Positions 15,458-24,454 of a stretch of DNA of 64,000 bases are shown here, piece after piece. Every line of letters begins with the position of its first letter. Position 1 is the stretch's first letter. Below the pieces are notes generated by a model. That model made no database searches, was not told the origin of the DNA, and saw nothing but the letters and a program-made list of their open reading frames with translations. Source of the stretch: Pseudomonas protegens (GTDB taxonomy: Bacteria; Pseudomonadota; Gammaproteobacteria; Pseudomonadales; Pseudomonadaceae); assembly GCF_003363755.1 (NCBI RefSeq), contig NZ_CP031396.1:5798501-5862500 (forward strand), written 5' to 3'. The translations under genes were made by a program, and so were the position numbers.

Positions 15458-16655
15458 TCAGCAACCATCCGGCTACACCACCACCGATCACCACCAACCA
15501 GGGCGGTTGCTTCCAAAACATCAGAGCGACCAGGCACACCAATGCCAAACCGAAGTCCTGTGGCTTAAGGATCGCGCTCGTCCACACAGGCTGATAAAGC
15601 GCCGCTAGAAGCAAACCAACCACCGCCGCATTGATCCCAAGCAACGCTGCTTGGATATGTACGCTGCGCCGCAGTTGTTCCCAAAACGGTAACGTACCAA
15701 CGATCAATAGAAACGACGGCAGAAAAATGGCTAGCAAACAAATGACCCCGCCGACCCAGCCAGAGGGTTCGACGCTCATCGAAGCGCCTAGAAATGCCGA
15801 GAAGGTCAAAAGCGGCCCAGGAACAGCCTGCGTTGCACCATACCCGGCAAGAAAGGTTTCATTGCTGACCCAGCCTGAAGGCACTACTTCGGCCTGCAAC
15901 AATGGCAACACCACATGACCACCACCAAACACCAGAGACCCGGAGCGATAAAACGCATCTACCATGGAGAGCGTCTGATTGAGTAGCATCTGGCTCATTA
16001 TCGGTAAGCCGACCAGCAAAGCGAAGAACAGTGATAACCAGAACAAACCTGCTCGGTAACCGACCTTTATAGGCAGTGGATCATGTTCGGCGGCGTGAGC
16101 GGGTTTGAATAAAAGCAAGCCGGCAAAAGCCGCGACAACAATTGAGCCGATCTGCCCCCATGCAGACGGAACCAACAGCACCACACACGTCGTAATCGCC
16201 ATGATCGTGATACGCAACGCATCAGGGCATAGATTCCGTGCCATTCCCCATACGGCTTGAGCGACCACCGCAACGGCCACGACTTTCAGGCCGTGCAGTA
16301 CGCCAGGCGCGATGATGTCGCCATGATTGGAAATACCTAACGCAAACAGGATCAGAAGGATGGCCGAGGGCAGCGTGAAACCTGCCCAGGCGGCCAGCGC
16401 CCCAGAGTAGCCCGAACGAGAGAGTCCCAGCGCCATGCCAACCTGACTACTCGCGGGGCCTGGCAAGAACTGGCAAAGTGCGACCAGGTCAGCATAGCTA
16501 CGCTCAGTCAGCCATTGCCGGCGCGTGACGAACTCATCGCGGAAATACCCCAAGTGTGCGATGGGGCCGCCAAATGAGGTCAGTCCCAAGCGCAAAAAGA
16601 TGAGGAATATGAAAAACGGTCGACGGTCACCTTTGCTGTTTATGTTCATGCACAT
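15444..16655 (-). CDS. chrA: chromate transporter, ChrA (CHR) family
   Basis: The protein has 403 residues (or 401 from the second ATG), full length for the long CHR family with two homologous halves. It is expected to export chromate across the inner membrane. Each half begins with a conserved stretch: LRLGLTSFGGPIAHLGYFRDEFV with LCQFLPGPASSQVGMALG in the first, and SGSLVFGGGHVVLPLLQ with GATQAVPGPLLTFSAFLGA in the second. Many membrane segments are visible. It lies in an island-like region next to integrase debris and a fluoride-channel fragment, suggesting it came as transferred resistance cargo. No chrB regulator is seen. Confidence 0.92.
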   Translation of the reverse strand: MCMNINSKGDRRPFFIFLIFLRLGLTSFGGPIAHLGYFRDEFVTRRQWLTERSYADLVALCQFLPGPASSQVGMALGLSRSGYSGALAAWAGFTLPSAILLILFALGISNHGDIIAPGVLHGLKVVAVAVVAQAVWGMARNLCPDALRITIMAITTCVVLLVPSAWGQIGSIVVAAFAGLLLFKPAHAAEHDPLPIKVGYRAGLFWLSLFFALLVGLPIMSQMLLNQTLSMVDAFYRSGSLVFGGGHVVLPLLQAEVVPSGWVSNETFLAGYGATQAVPGPLLTFSAFLGASMSVEPSGWVGGVICLLAIFLPSFLLIVGTLPFWEQLRRSVHIQAALLGINAAVVGLLLAALYQPVWTSAILKPQDFGLALVCLVALMFWKQPPWLVVIGGGVAGWLLSAML

Positions 16656-16923
16656 GTTTTCTGCATTGAATTAGACATTCATGACGATGAGGAAAAGAGG
16701 GCTGCAAACGGGTCTGCGTCTACGAAAGCTGGGGGCGGAAAAAAGGTCGTGAATCTTCATGTCGTGGTTTTTCCTTGCGATTTGCGCCGCGTAGACCAGG
16801 GCTCGGTAGAGATACACCTCGAATCTGGGCGCCACCATAGCGTTCGATTGAGGTGTCAAAACTCACTAAGCCAGTTCATACGAACTCGTTGTACCTTGAA
16901 AGTCTGACAGTGGCTGCCATGGC

Positions 16924-17106
16924 ATGAAAACAGGAGAGGGTATTCCTCCTTTCATCACGGGCTTCTGTGGCGGACTGACCACCTTTTCCACATTTTCCAC
17001 CGAGACAGCTGCCCTGATTCAGGAGGGCAAATGGCTGTGTTCACTCGGCTCGGCTTCATTGCACGCCGCAGGACTTCTGTCCTCGCAAATGATCGGTACG
17101 CGCTGA
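16924..17106 (+). pseudogene. crcB: fluoride channel FluC/CrcB, C-terminal fragment
   Basis: The frame encodes 60 residues, beginning near the signature TGFCGGLTTFSTFSTE that carries the pore Phe and Thr/Ser residues of the CrcB family. A complete protein is about 125 residues, so roughly the first half (two membrane helices) is missing, and the DNA before the ATG does not restore it. Full FluC dimers export fluoride; this fragment is unlikely to work. It is oriented opposite to chrA and is probably island debris. Confidence 0.75.
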
Positions 17107-17257
17107 GGAAATGAAAATGGAAGGTTTTCTGGTGATTTTCTTTACCCCACAGAAGCGTCGTTATCACAGACCCCCCAAGGGGCAGCGCAAGTCCGCAGCT
17201 TGGGTCAAAAACCACATCAGCACTAACAGCCGGCTGCGATAGTGGCGGTTTTTCCGT

Positions 17258-18160
17258 TCATTGATCCGCTTCTCCCGTGATGGCCAGAACGCTGCACGGC
17301 ACCTGATGCAGAACATGCTCGGTAGTACTGCCAATAAGCTTGTCCACCCCTTTGTGATGGGTATTTCCCATTACGAAGACATCTGCTCGAGTATGAGTGG
17401 CAAATTCGGCCATCGCTTTGGTTGGCGGCCCTGCAATGAAGTGTTGCCGCTCAGGTGGCACGCCATGGCGTTCCGCCAAGGCAATGAAGCACTTTTCAAG
17501 TGACCGGCGCACGTCGTCGCCGAAGCCTGGCATCGTCACGGCGCCGGCACCCGCATCAGAGAAATGTGTGTGTGTCAGTTCATAGGCATACAGCATGTGC
17601 AATTCAGCCTCACATTGCGTCGCCAGTTCGTTCGCCGCCTGAATGATGCTGTCGTTGATTCCGCTGATCTGACCCTCTGGATGCGATGGATCAACCGCCG
17701 CCACAATCATCCGAGGAAGCGGACACCTGACTTCACTGACCAGATGTAAGGGGGTCGGACATTGACGCAGCAACTGCCAATCCAAAGGTGTGACGAATAC
17801 GCGTTTGAGCGCTGATTCATGATGTACGTCCTTGATAATCAGGTCCGGCTGCATTTCAGCCACATGCTCAAGGATTGCTTGCAGCGGGTCACGGGTCACT
17901 GCAACTTCGGTGGTCACGTTGATGCCCTGCCTGCGCATGAGTTCGGCCTCATCCGTCAACCACTGCAGGTTCTCCTGCCGGCAACTCTCACGAAGTTGTT
18001 CGCTGTTGCTCAATAACCGCATAAGGTCGAAGTCTTCGATGAACACTGCGATATGCAGCGCGGCGCCCGTAGCGTCGGCCAGGGCGATTGCCCGCTCCAT
18101 CGCCGGCGAGTGACGCATGGTGGGACCTGCGATCAGAAAGAGTCGTTGATATTGCCTCAT
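17258..18160 (-). CDS. universal stress protein, tandem Usp domains
   Basis: The protein has 300 residues from the ATG at 18160, preceded by GGAGG; a longer frame lacks such a site. Two Usp domains are arranged in tandem (about 1-145 and 150-300), as in UspE-type proteins. The second ends with the ATP-binding-type signature VMGNTHHKGVDKLIGSTTEHVLHQVPCSVLAI; in the first the corresponding segment is KDVHHESALKRVFVTPLDWQLLRQCPTPLHLV. It is cytoplasmic, with a likely role in stress survival. It is transcribed alone, and the island-like neighbours suggest it may be part of the transferred block. Confidence 0.9.
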   Translation of the reverse strand: MRQYQRLFLIAGPTMRHSPAMERAIALADATGAALHIAVFIEDFDLMRLLSNSEQLRESCRQENLQWLTDEAELMRRQGINVTTEVAVTRDPLQAILEHVAEMQPDLIIKDVHHESALKRVFVTPLDWQLLRQCPTPLHLVSEVRCPLPRMIVAAVDPSHPEGQISGINDSIIQAANELATQCEAELHMLYAYELTHTHFSDAGAGAVTMPGFGDDVRRSLEKCFIALAERHGVPPERQHFIAGPPTKAMAEFATHTRADVFVMGNTHHKGVDKLIGSTTEHVLHQVPCSVLAITGEADQ

Positions 18161-18387
18161 GTGACACCTCCAGCGTTTCGGGTTATCCGCTAGCGCCCCC
18201 AGCACTCTCGCTTGTCCCACCATTGGCGACCTTTTATCGCCTCAACTACCTGGATCGACACTATCAATATACGCCTGCATCAGCGGCTGGCCAGTTGCCA
18301 AGACTGTCGAAGTGTCTAGCAGACCTTTGCACGTGCATGCCTACAGCAGAGAGTTGGTGGGCAGCGACGTCAATGGCAACGATCTGC

Positions 18388-19344
18388 TCATCGTTGGAGG
18401 TGGGGCAGAGGCCCGGGTGGCATGCCGCTAGCGCCCACAGATTGCGGTTGTGCCTGGAGCAATTCGTCGAGCACCCCCATGAAGGCGTCCACCAGTTGGC
18501 TGCGCCCTTGCTTGCGGGTCAGTACCAGCAGTTGCGCCGTGGCGCCGGGGTCCGTCAGCGGTCGGTAGGTCACGCCTTTTTTGGCCAGGGTCTGGGTACA
18601 GCGAGGCACCAGGGCAATGCCCCGGCCGGCGGCGACCAGGGCGATGATCGAGGTGATCTGCCGGCCGCTGGGGCCCGGTCGCAGGGGCAGGCCGTTGCGC
18701 CGGTAGAGTTGTTCGATCGCCTCGTTGAGCCCCGAGCCGTAGTCCGCCGGAAACAGGATCAACGGGTGTTCGCTGAGCTCGGCCAGGGTCACCTGATCCT
18801 GGGCGGCCAGGGGGCTGTCGCTGGAGATGGCCGCCACCAGGGGTTCGTCCCCCAGGGACAGGGCCTGGATTTCGCTCTGCTCGCTGGGTGGCTGCATCCG
18901 GCTCATGCCGATATCGATTCGCCCGTCGACGATCTGTGACCACTGGCTGACCGACGCGCCCTCGACTAGGGTCAGTTGCACGTCCGGGTAGCGCTGGGCG
19001 AAGGCCTGGATCGCCTGGCTGAACAGGTCCGACAGGGCGATCGAGCTGGCGTAGCCCAGGGCCAGTTGCCCGGCGCTGCCCTTGGCCAGCTTGCTGGCCA
19101 TGACCTGGGTCAGGTCCACCTGTTCCAGCACGGCCCGGGCGTAAGGCAAAAAGTGCCGGCCCTGGGCGGTGAGGGAGACGGTGCGACTGGTGCGGTCGAA
19201 CAGGCGAAACCCCAGTTCGGCTTCCAGTGCCGAAATCTGCCGGGTCAGCGGCGGTTGCGCGAGGTGCAGGCGCAGGGCGGCACGGCCAAAGTGCAGCTCC
19301 TCGGCGACGGTCAGAAAGTAACGCAACTTGCGTAGATCGAGCAT
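18388..19344 (-). CDS. LysR-family transcriptional regulator
   Basis: The protein has 318 residues. The N-terminal winged HTH is typical (LRYFLTVAEELHFGRAALRLHLAQPPLTRQISALEAELG), followed by the effector-binding domain to about residue 295. The gene is divergent from the MFS gene at 19440 with 95 bases between, the classic LysR layout, so it probably controls the 19440-27704 gene set in response to a small molecule. That control is inference. The last about 20 residues are Pro/Gly-rich and outside the family fold. Confidence 0.93.
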   Translation of the reverse strand: MLDLRKLRYFLTVAEELHFGRAALRLHLAQPPLTRQISALEAELGFRLFDRTSRTVSLTAQGRHFLPYARAVLEQVDLTQVMASKLAKGSAGQLALGYASSIALSDLFSQAIQAFAQRYPDVQLTLVEGASVSQWSQIVDGRIDIGMSRMQPPSEQSEIQALSLGDEPLVAAISSDSPLAAQDQVTLAELSEHPLILFPADYGSGLNEAIEQLYRRNGLPLRPGPSGRQITSIIALVAAGRGIALVPRCTQTLAKKGVTYRPLTDPGATAQLLVLTRKQGRSQLVDAFMGVLDELLQAQPQSVGASGMPPGPLPHLQR

Positions 19345-19439
19345 CCTGTTCCCTGGGTATTGATCGGTCGTAAATCGGTATTGGTCTTGGGGTCGCGGGG
19401 TATTTTATAAAGGCCTTTCGTCATAAAACGAGAGGTTTC
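19345..19439. promoter_or_regulatory. divergent LysR / MFS control region
   Basis: This short region contains repeated GGTATTG and TCGGT elements (about 19356-19385) and an AT-rich stretch (TATTTTATAAAG, about 19401-19412) suited to a promoter for the rightward genes. A LysR binding site is expected here; no exact box can be fixed. Confidence 0.45.
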
Positions 19440-20666
19440 ATGAATCCGCGCCAGCATTGTGCTCGCATCGCCCTGTTTTTGTGCGGTTGTGCGGCCTTTC
19501 TCAACCTGTATGCAACCCAGGGCATTCTTCAGGAGCTCGCCCAGAGCTTTCAGGTGAGTATCAGGGACGCGGGCTGGAGCATCACCGTGACCACCCTGGC
19601 GGTGGCCATCACCGCACCTTTTGTCAGCCGTTTCACCGGCCGTTTCCAGCAGCGCTCGGTGATGGTCCTGGCGTCCCTGCTGTTGGCGCTGCCGGCGCTG
19701 CTGGCAGCCTGTGCCGGCAGCTTTGCCCAGTTGCTGTTCTGGCGTTTTATCGAAGGCATGCTGATCCCGGTGGTGTTCGCCACCAGCGTGGCCTACATCG
19801 GCGATCGCTGGAGCGGCGGCACCGTCACCGAAGTCACCAGTCTCTACGTGGCCGGCACCGTGCTGGGCGGTTTCGCCGGACGTTTCGTCACCGGCTTCAT
19901 GACCGAGTACGTCGGCTGGCGCGAGGCCTTCGCGCTATTGGCCGGCCTGAGTCTGCTGATCGGCGTGGCCATCCATTTCCTGCTGCCGGCCAATGCGCCC
20001 GTGGTCAGCAGCCGTGCACAGAACCGCATGCGGGATCTGCGCGAGCTGTGCAGCCGGCCCTTGCTGGCGGCCTATGGCGTGGGCTTGTGCGTGCTGTTCT
20101 CCCAGGTGGCCACCTTCACTTACGCCGGGCTCTACCTCAGCCTGCCGCCCTTCGACCTGGGCGCCGCGGCCCTGGGGGCCATCTACAGCGTATTCCTGCT
20201 GGCACTGGTGGTGATTCCCATCGCCGGCCGCCTGAGCAAGTCCCGGCCCCAGGCCGAGTTGCTCAAGGTCGCGGCCCTGCTCGGGGTCGGCGGCTCGGCC
20301 CTGACCCTGCTGCCTTCGCTGTGGCTGATCGTGCTGGGCCTGGCCTTGAGTTCCACCGGGGTGTTCATGGCGCAGGCCGCCGCCAACTCCTTCACCACCG
20401 CCACCGCCCGCCACAACAAGGCCGGGGCGGTGGGGCTGTACCTGACGTTCTACTACTTGGGCGGCAGTTTCGGCGCTGTGGTCCCGGCACTGCTCTGGAG
20501 CCATTGGGGCTGGCAGGGCTGTGTGGCGCTGATCGTGGTTTTCCAACTGCTGTCGCTGCTGATTGCCTGGGGCGGCTGGAAGCCCCTCGAACCCGAAGCA
20601 CCGGTCGCCGATCCCAGGCCGGTGAACCCCCTAGATGCATCATCCAACAAGGAATACGTGAGGTGA
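19440..20666 (+). CDS. MFS transporter (YnfM-like efflux)
   Basis: The protein has 408 residues and 12 likely membrane segments, with the MFS loop between helices 2 and 3 (VSRFTGRFQQRSVMV) and an early ATQGILQELAQSF segment as in YnfM-like drug exporters. It sits in the inner membrane. The start at 19440 follows AGAGGTTTC. The downstream HDO gene begins three bases after the stop, so the two are cotranslated. Next to a biosynthetic set it probably exports the product or an intermediate; the substrate is unknown. The last about 35 residues are a polar tail. Confidence 0.88.
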   Translation: MNPRQHCARIALFLCGCAAFLNLYATQGILQELAQSFQVSIRDAGWSITVTTLAVAITAPFVSRFTGRFQQRSVMVLASLLLALPALLAACAGSFAQLLFWRFIEGMLIPVVFATSVAYIGDRWSGGTVTEVTSLYVAGTVLGGFAGRFVTGFMTEYVGWREAFALLAGLSLLIGVAIHFLLPANAPVVSSRAQNRMRDLRELCSRPLLAAYGVGLCVLFSQVATFTYAGLYLSLPPFDLGAAALGAIYSVFLLALVVIPIAGRLSKSRPQAELLKVAALLGVGGSALTLLPSLWLIVLGLALSSTGVFMAQAAANSFTTATARHNKAGAVGLYLTFYYLGGSFGAVVPALLWSHWGWQGCVALIVVFQLLSLLIAWGGWKPLEPEAPVADPRPVNPLDASSNKEYVR

Positions 20667-20668
20667 CC

Positions 20669-21493
20669 ATGAATAACGTACTGACCCGGCAGAGCCAGTT
20701 GTTGAAGATTGTCGAACCTGTGTTGAACGACATGCCGGCCAGTGTCTTGAAGCATGCGCTGTTCGAGGCGTTCTGGAGCGAAGAGAGCGCCCTGGTGGAC
20801 ATCGAGCATGCCTTCGAGAAGCTCACCTCGCGCCGCCACGCGCCAGCCGTGCTGCGCAAGTTCTTTGCCAGCTGGTCGAAGACCAACAATTCCGCCACCA
20901 GCGTTTCCGGCCTGGCCAACCGCATCACCTTGCTGGCCCGTTCGGGGCAGGGCTCGGCAGCCGCCGACGGCCTCTATCGTGCCTGCGGCAGCCTGCAGCG
21001 CATCACCGATGAAGACCTGGGCGCTCTGGGCAACACCCTGCATTCGGACCTGTTCTACAACATGGCAACGCCCATCTGCGGCGACGATCAGTGGCTGCTC
21101 AAGGAAAACTGCCTGCCCTCGGCGCAAGGCTTCAAGGACTGGACCGACTTCCGCCGTCTGCGCGATCGCGATCTGCTCCAGGGCCTGCTGACCACCCTGA
21201 TCCATGAGGTCTATACCCACGGTGAAGTGGAGTTCATCCACCCGCTGTACAAGCAATGGTTCGTGCGCGACATGGGCGTGCCGGCGGAAAAGGCCCGGAC
21301 CACCGTGGCCTGGGTCACGGTGCACACCGGCGGCACCGAGAGCAACCACTTCGCCCATGCGGTGGCGGCGGTCGAGGAATTCGTCGATGCCATGCAGGTG
21401 CGTGTCGACCCCCAGGTGGCGCGGGAAATCTTCTGCGAATACCTGCAGCGCAAGGCCCGGGTGATGCGCGACTGCAGCCAGTTGTTGCGCTGA
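20669..21493 (+). CDS. haem-oxygenase-like diiron oxidase (HDO) 1
   Basis: The protein has 274 residues from the ATG at 20669, behind GAGGTG. It belongs to the iron-containing redox enzyme superfamily with the haem-oxygenase fold (as UndA, SznF and the fluopsin HDOs). Candidate metal ligands are E115 and H125 in the first ligand helix (TDEDLGALGNTLHSDLF), E186 in THGEVEFIHPLYKQW, and H219, E224 and H227 in VHTGGTESNHFAHA. Family members use Fe2 and O2 for N-oxygenation, oxidative decarboxylation or C-C cleavage of amino acids. It is a paralogue of the protein at 24455. The substrate is unknown; a phosphono-amino acid is inferred from the PEP mutase and aminotransferase nearby. Confidence 0.75.
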   Translation: MNNVLTRQSQLLKIVEPVLNDMPASVLKHALFEAFWSEESALVDIEHAFEKLTSRRHAPAVLRKFFASWSKTNNSATSVSGLANRITLLARSGQGSAAADGLYRACGSLQRITDEDLGALGNTLHSDLFYNMATPICGDDQWLLKENCLPSAQGFKDWTDFRRLRDRDLLQGLLTTLIHEVYTHGEVEFIHPLYKQWFVRDMGVPAEKARTTVAWVTVHTGGTESNHFAHAVAAVEEFVDAMQVRVDPQVAREIFCEYLQRKARVMRDCSQLLR

Positions 21494-21594
21494 TGGCGTG
21501 CGGCCCGGCCCTGGCAACGGGGCTTGTGGCTGGCCCAGGCTTGCCTATCCTGTGACTGATTCCTATCCCTTCGACCTCGCAGCCCGCCCCCAAG

Positions 21595-22830
21595 ATGAAT
21601 GACCTGAAACACAGCGCCTCCCTGGAGGCCATGCCGGCCACCGACACTTCGGTACGCCGCCGCTCCCTGGTGGCCGGTTGCAGTGCTCATGCGGTACACG
21701 ACGGTCTCACCGATGTGATCTACGTGCTGCTGCCGATCTGGCAGGCGCAGTTCGCCCTGAGCTATGCCCAGATCGGCCTGTTGCGCGGGGCCTATTCCGG
21801 GATGATGGCCGGGTTCCAACTGCTGGCCAGCCGTGCTGCCAAGCGCTGGGGCCGCGAGCGCCTGCTGGTGGGCGGCACGGCGCTGGCCGGGCTGGCCTAC
21901 CTGCTGGCGGGGCAGGCCGGGGGCTTGAGCGTGTTGCTCCTGGCCCTGCTGCTGGGCGGCCTGGGGGCCAGTACCCAGCATCCGCTGGCGTCTTCCTTGA
22001 TCACCGACACCCACGAAGCCGGAGGCGGGGTCAAGGAGGCCCTGTCCCAGTACAACTTTGCCGGGGACATCGGCAAGACCCTGATCCCCGGCCTGGTGGG
22101 CCTGTTGCTGACGGTGATCAGCTGGCGCGCCAGTGTCACCCTGATCGGCCTCCTGGGGCTGGCCGCCGCGCTGTTGCTGTGGTGGCTGATTCCCTCCCGG
22201 GCCGTCACCGCGGCCATGAGCGAGAAGGCGCCCAAGGCGGTCAAGGGCCAAGGCTCGGCCAGCGGAATGCGTGCGTTGATCCTCACCGGCACCCTGGACA
22301 GTGCAGTGCGCATGGGCTTCTTGACCTTCCTGCCGTTTTTGCTCAAGGCCAAGGGCGCCGGCACCGCCGGCATCGGCCTGGCCCTGACCCTGTTGTTTGT
22401 CGGTGGCGCCTTCGGCAAGTTGCTGTGCGGTTACCTGGGGGCGCGCATCGGCATGATGAAGACGGTGTGGATCACCGAATTCACCACCGCCAGCCTGATC
22501 GTGCTGGCGGTGTTTCTGCCCTACAACGGCCTGATGCTGATGTTGCCCCTGCTGGGCCTGGCGCTGAACGGCACCTCCTCGGTGCTGTACGGCGCGGTGC
22601 CGGACCTGGCGGGGGCCGGCAAACGCGAGCATGCGTTCTCGTTGTTCTATACCGGCACCATCGGTGGCGGGGCGCTGGCCCCGGTGCTGTTCGGCAGCCT
22701 GGGGGACGTTACCGGGATACCCCTGGCGGTGATGGCCCTGGCCGCCACGCTGCTGCTGACGCTGCCGCTGTCCTGGTACGTGCAGCGCGGCCTGGACGCC
22801 GATGCCCGGGCATTGTCCAGCCCTGGCTGA
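21595..22830 (+). CDS. MFS transporter, fosmidomycin-resistance (Fsr)-like
   Basis: The protein has 411 residues and about 12 membrane segments. The N-terminus after a polar lead (SAHAVHDGLTDVIYVLLPIWQAQF) is like the HxxxDxxxxxLPxLLP opening of the fosmidomycin-resistance family, with LRGAYSGMMAGFQ and the matching STQHPLASSLI stretch. Fsr exports the phosphonate fosmidomycin in E. coli. Here it lies between HDO 1 and the aminotransferase and in the same set as PEP phosphomutase, which fits export of a phosphonate. The family match is moderate and the substrate inferred. The gene is about 100 bases after HDO 1. Confidence 0.8.
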   Translation: MNDLKHSASLEAMPATDTSVRRRSLVAGCSAHAVHDGLTDVIYVLLPIWQAQFALSYAQIGLLRGAYSGMMAGFQLLASRAAKRWGRERLLVGGTALAGLAYLLAGQAGGLSVLLLALLLGGLGASTQHPLASSLITDTHEAGGGVKEALSQYNFAGDIGKTLIPGLVGLLLTVISWRASVTLIGLLGLAAALLLWWLIPSRAVTAAMSEKAPKAVKGQGSASGMRALILTGTLDSAVRMGFLTFLPFLLKAKGAGTAGIGLALTLLFVGGAFGKLLCGYLGARIGMMKTVWITEFTTASLIVLAVFLPYNGLMLMLPLLGLALNGTSSVLYGAVPDLAGAGKREHAFSLFYTGTIGGGALAPVLFGSLGDVTGIPLAVMALAATLLLTLPLSWYVQRGLDADARALSSPG

Positions 22831-22980
22831 TGCTTGCTGTCGACCCTTGAATCATTAGGCCCGGGGCTGTTCTGCCCGGGCCTGATGCGTTCTGCGCCCG
22901 GGCTCGCGGCAGGGGCCTCGCGGGCATCAGATATTTCTTACTTTTGCAGTATCAATCACGACGCAAACGGTATTGGCCGG

Positions 22981-23004
22981 ACATTCTGACTGTCATCAGA
23001 ATGT
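22981..23004. promoter_or_regulatory. 9-bp inverted repeat upstream of the aminotransferase
   Basis: ACATTCTGA and TCAGAATGT are perfectly inverted around six bases, about 100 bases before the aminotransferase start in a 270-base gap. It could be an operator for a second promoter, or a leader hairpin. No T run follows, so a terminator is unlikely. Confidence 0.5.
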
Positions 23005-23101
23005 AAGAAGACCTGGCTGGAGCCCCCATCCAGGTTGGCTGCGCAGGGTGTTTCCGGTATTCGGGGCGCCTTGTTTCCAGATCGTTTTCGCAGGTAAGAA
23101 C

Positions 23102-24331
23102 ATGAATAACAGCGAAGCCACTGCAAGCCGATTTTCCTTGTCCAAGCGTGCCCTGGGCCTCAGTGCCCCCGGTACGTCCAGCATGCGCAGCAAAGCCAAC
23201 GCCCTGAAGGAAAGCGGGGTCAAGGTGATCAACTTCGCCGCCGGCGAATTGTCCTTCGACGCCTGCCAGGACATGCGCACCGGGGCCATCGACGCCATCG
23301 AAAACGCGCGCAATCGCTACACCCCGCCCATTGGCCTGCCGGCCCTGCGGGAAAAGCTCGCCCAGCAGGTCAGCCAGCGCACCGGCGTGACTTTTGCGGC
23401 CCATGAGGTGGCCGTGACTGCCGGGGCCAAGCAGGCCCTGTACAACGCCTGCATGGTGCTGCTCAACCCCGGTGACGAGGTGATCGTGCCGACCCCGTAC
23501 TGGGAAACCTTTCCCACCCAGATCCGCCTGGCGGGCGCCACGCCCGTGTTGGTCGAGACCCGGGGCGACGACTACCGGCTGACCCTTGAGGCGGTGCAGG
23601 GCGCGCTGAGCGAGCGCACCCGGATGATCGTCATCAACACCCCCAACAACCCCACGGGCACCGTCTATCAACGCCAGCAACTGCTGGCGATCGCTCAGTT
23701 GGCCTTCAACCAGGGGCTCTGGGTGATGTTCGACGAGTGCTATCGCGGCCTGGTGCGCGAGCCCCATGAGCATCACAACATCCTCTCGCTGTTCCCGGCG
23801 CTGAAGCCGCAAACCGTGCTGATCGACTCCTTTTCCAAGAGCCAGGCAGTGACCGGCTGGCGGATCGGCTACGCCTGCGCCCCGGCGCCGGTGATCGCGG
23901 CCATGCACAACCTCCAGGGCCACACCACCTCCAACCCCAGCAGCCTGTCCCAATACGCCGCGCTCAACACCCTGAACGCCGATTCATCGCAGTTCGCCGA
24001 CCAGGTCAATCCGTTCCTGCAACGGCAGCTGCACGCTGCCCGCACCTACCTGGATCGCCTGGAAGGCATCCGCTACGCACCACCGGAAGGGGCCTTCTAT
24101 CTCTACCTGGACGTCTCCTCCCGCCTGGGGGGCTACTACCGCGGCGAGCAGGTGCGGGATGTCGAGCACCTGGCCGACCTGCTGCTGACCGAGGCGCATA
24201 TCGCCGTGGTCCCGGGCTCGGGGTGTGGCGACCCGCATTGCATCCGGATTTCCTACGCCGTCGAGTACCAGGAGTTGATCGAGGGGCTGGGCCGCTTCAA
24301 CCAGTTCATGTCGGCCATCGTCATGGACTGA
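23102..24331 (+). CDS. class I/II PLP-dependent aminotransferase
   Basis: The protein has 409 residues from the ATG at 23102 behind AGGTAAG. Aspartate-aminotransferase fold: TPPIGLPALREKLA near the N-terminus, VTAGAKQALYNA, NTPNNPTGTVY, FDECYRGLV and the PLP lysine K246 in SFSKSQAVTGWRIGY, then the C-terminal EGAFYLYLDVS and a substrate-carboxylate Arg in CIRISYA. It transfers amino groups between an amino acid and a 2-oxo acid. In this neighbourhood phosphonopyruvate is a plausible acceptor, giving phosphonoalanine; that is inference. The ordinary aspartate or aromatic substrates remain possible. Confidence 0.9.
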   Translation: MNNSEATASRFSLSKRALGLSAPGTSSMRSKANALKESGVKVINFAAGELSFDACQDMRTGAIDAIENARNRYTPPIGLPALREKLAQQVSQRTGVTFAAHEVAVTAGAKQALYNACMVLLNPGDEVIVPTPYWETFPTQIRLAGATPVLVETRGDDYRLTLEAVQGALSERTRMIVINTPNNPTGTVYQRQQLLAIAQLAFNQGLWVMFDECYRGLVREPHEHHNILSLFPALKPQTVLIDSFSKSQAVTGWRIGYACAPAPVIAAMHNLQGHTTSNPSSLSQYAALNTLNADSSQFADQVNPFLQRQLHAARTYLDRLEGIRYAPPEGAFYLYLDVSSRLGGYYRGEQVRDVEHLADLLLTEAHIAVVPGSGCGDPHCIRISYAVEYQELIEGLGRFNQFMSAIVMD

Positions 24332-24454
24332 AGGCGCTTCAAGTCGCCCGCCGTTGCACCGTCATCACCGCTGTTCCCGCGCCACCTGTGGTGGCCCGGG
24401 TGGCGTCGCTCGTCTTGCTGTCCGTGAAGTGAACAATAAATACAGGAGAGAAAC

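Noticed and set aside
16671..16859. Short minus-strand frame upstream of chrA
   Set aside because: No ribosome site, no recognisable motif; treated as intergenic.
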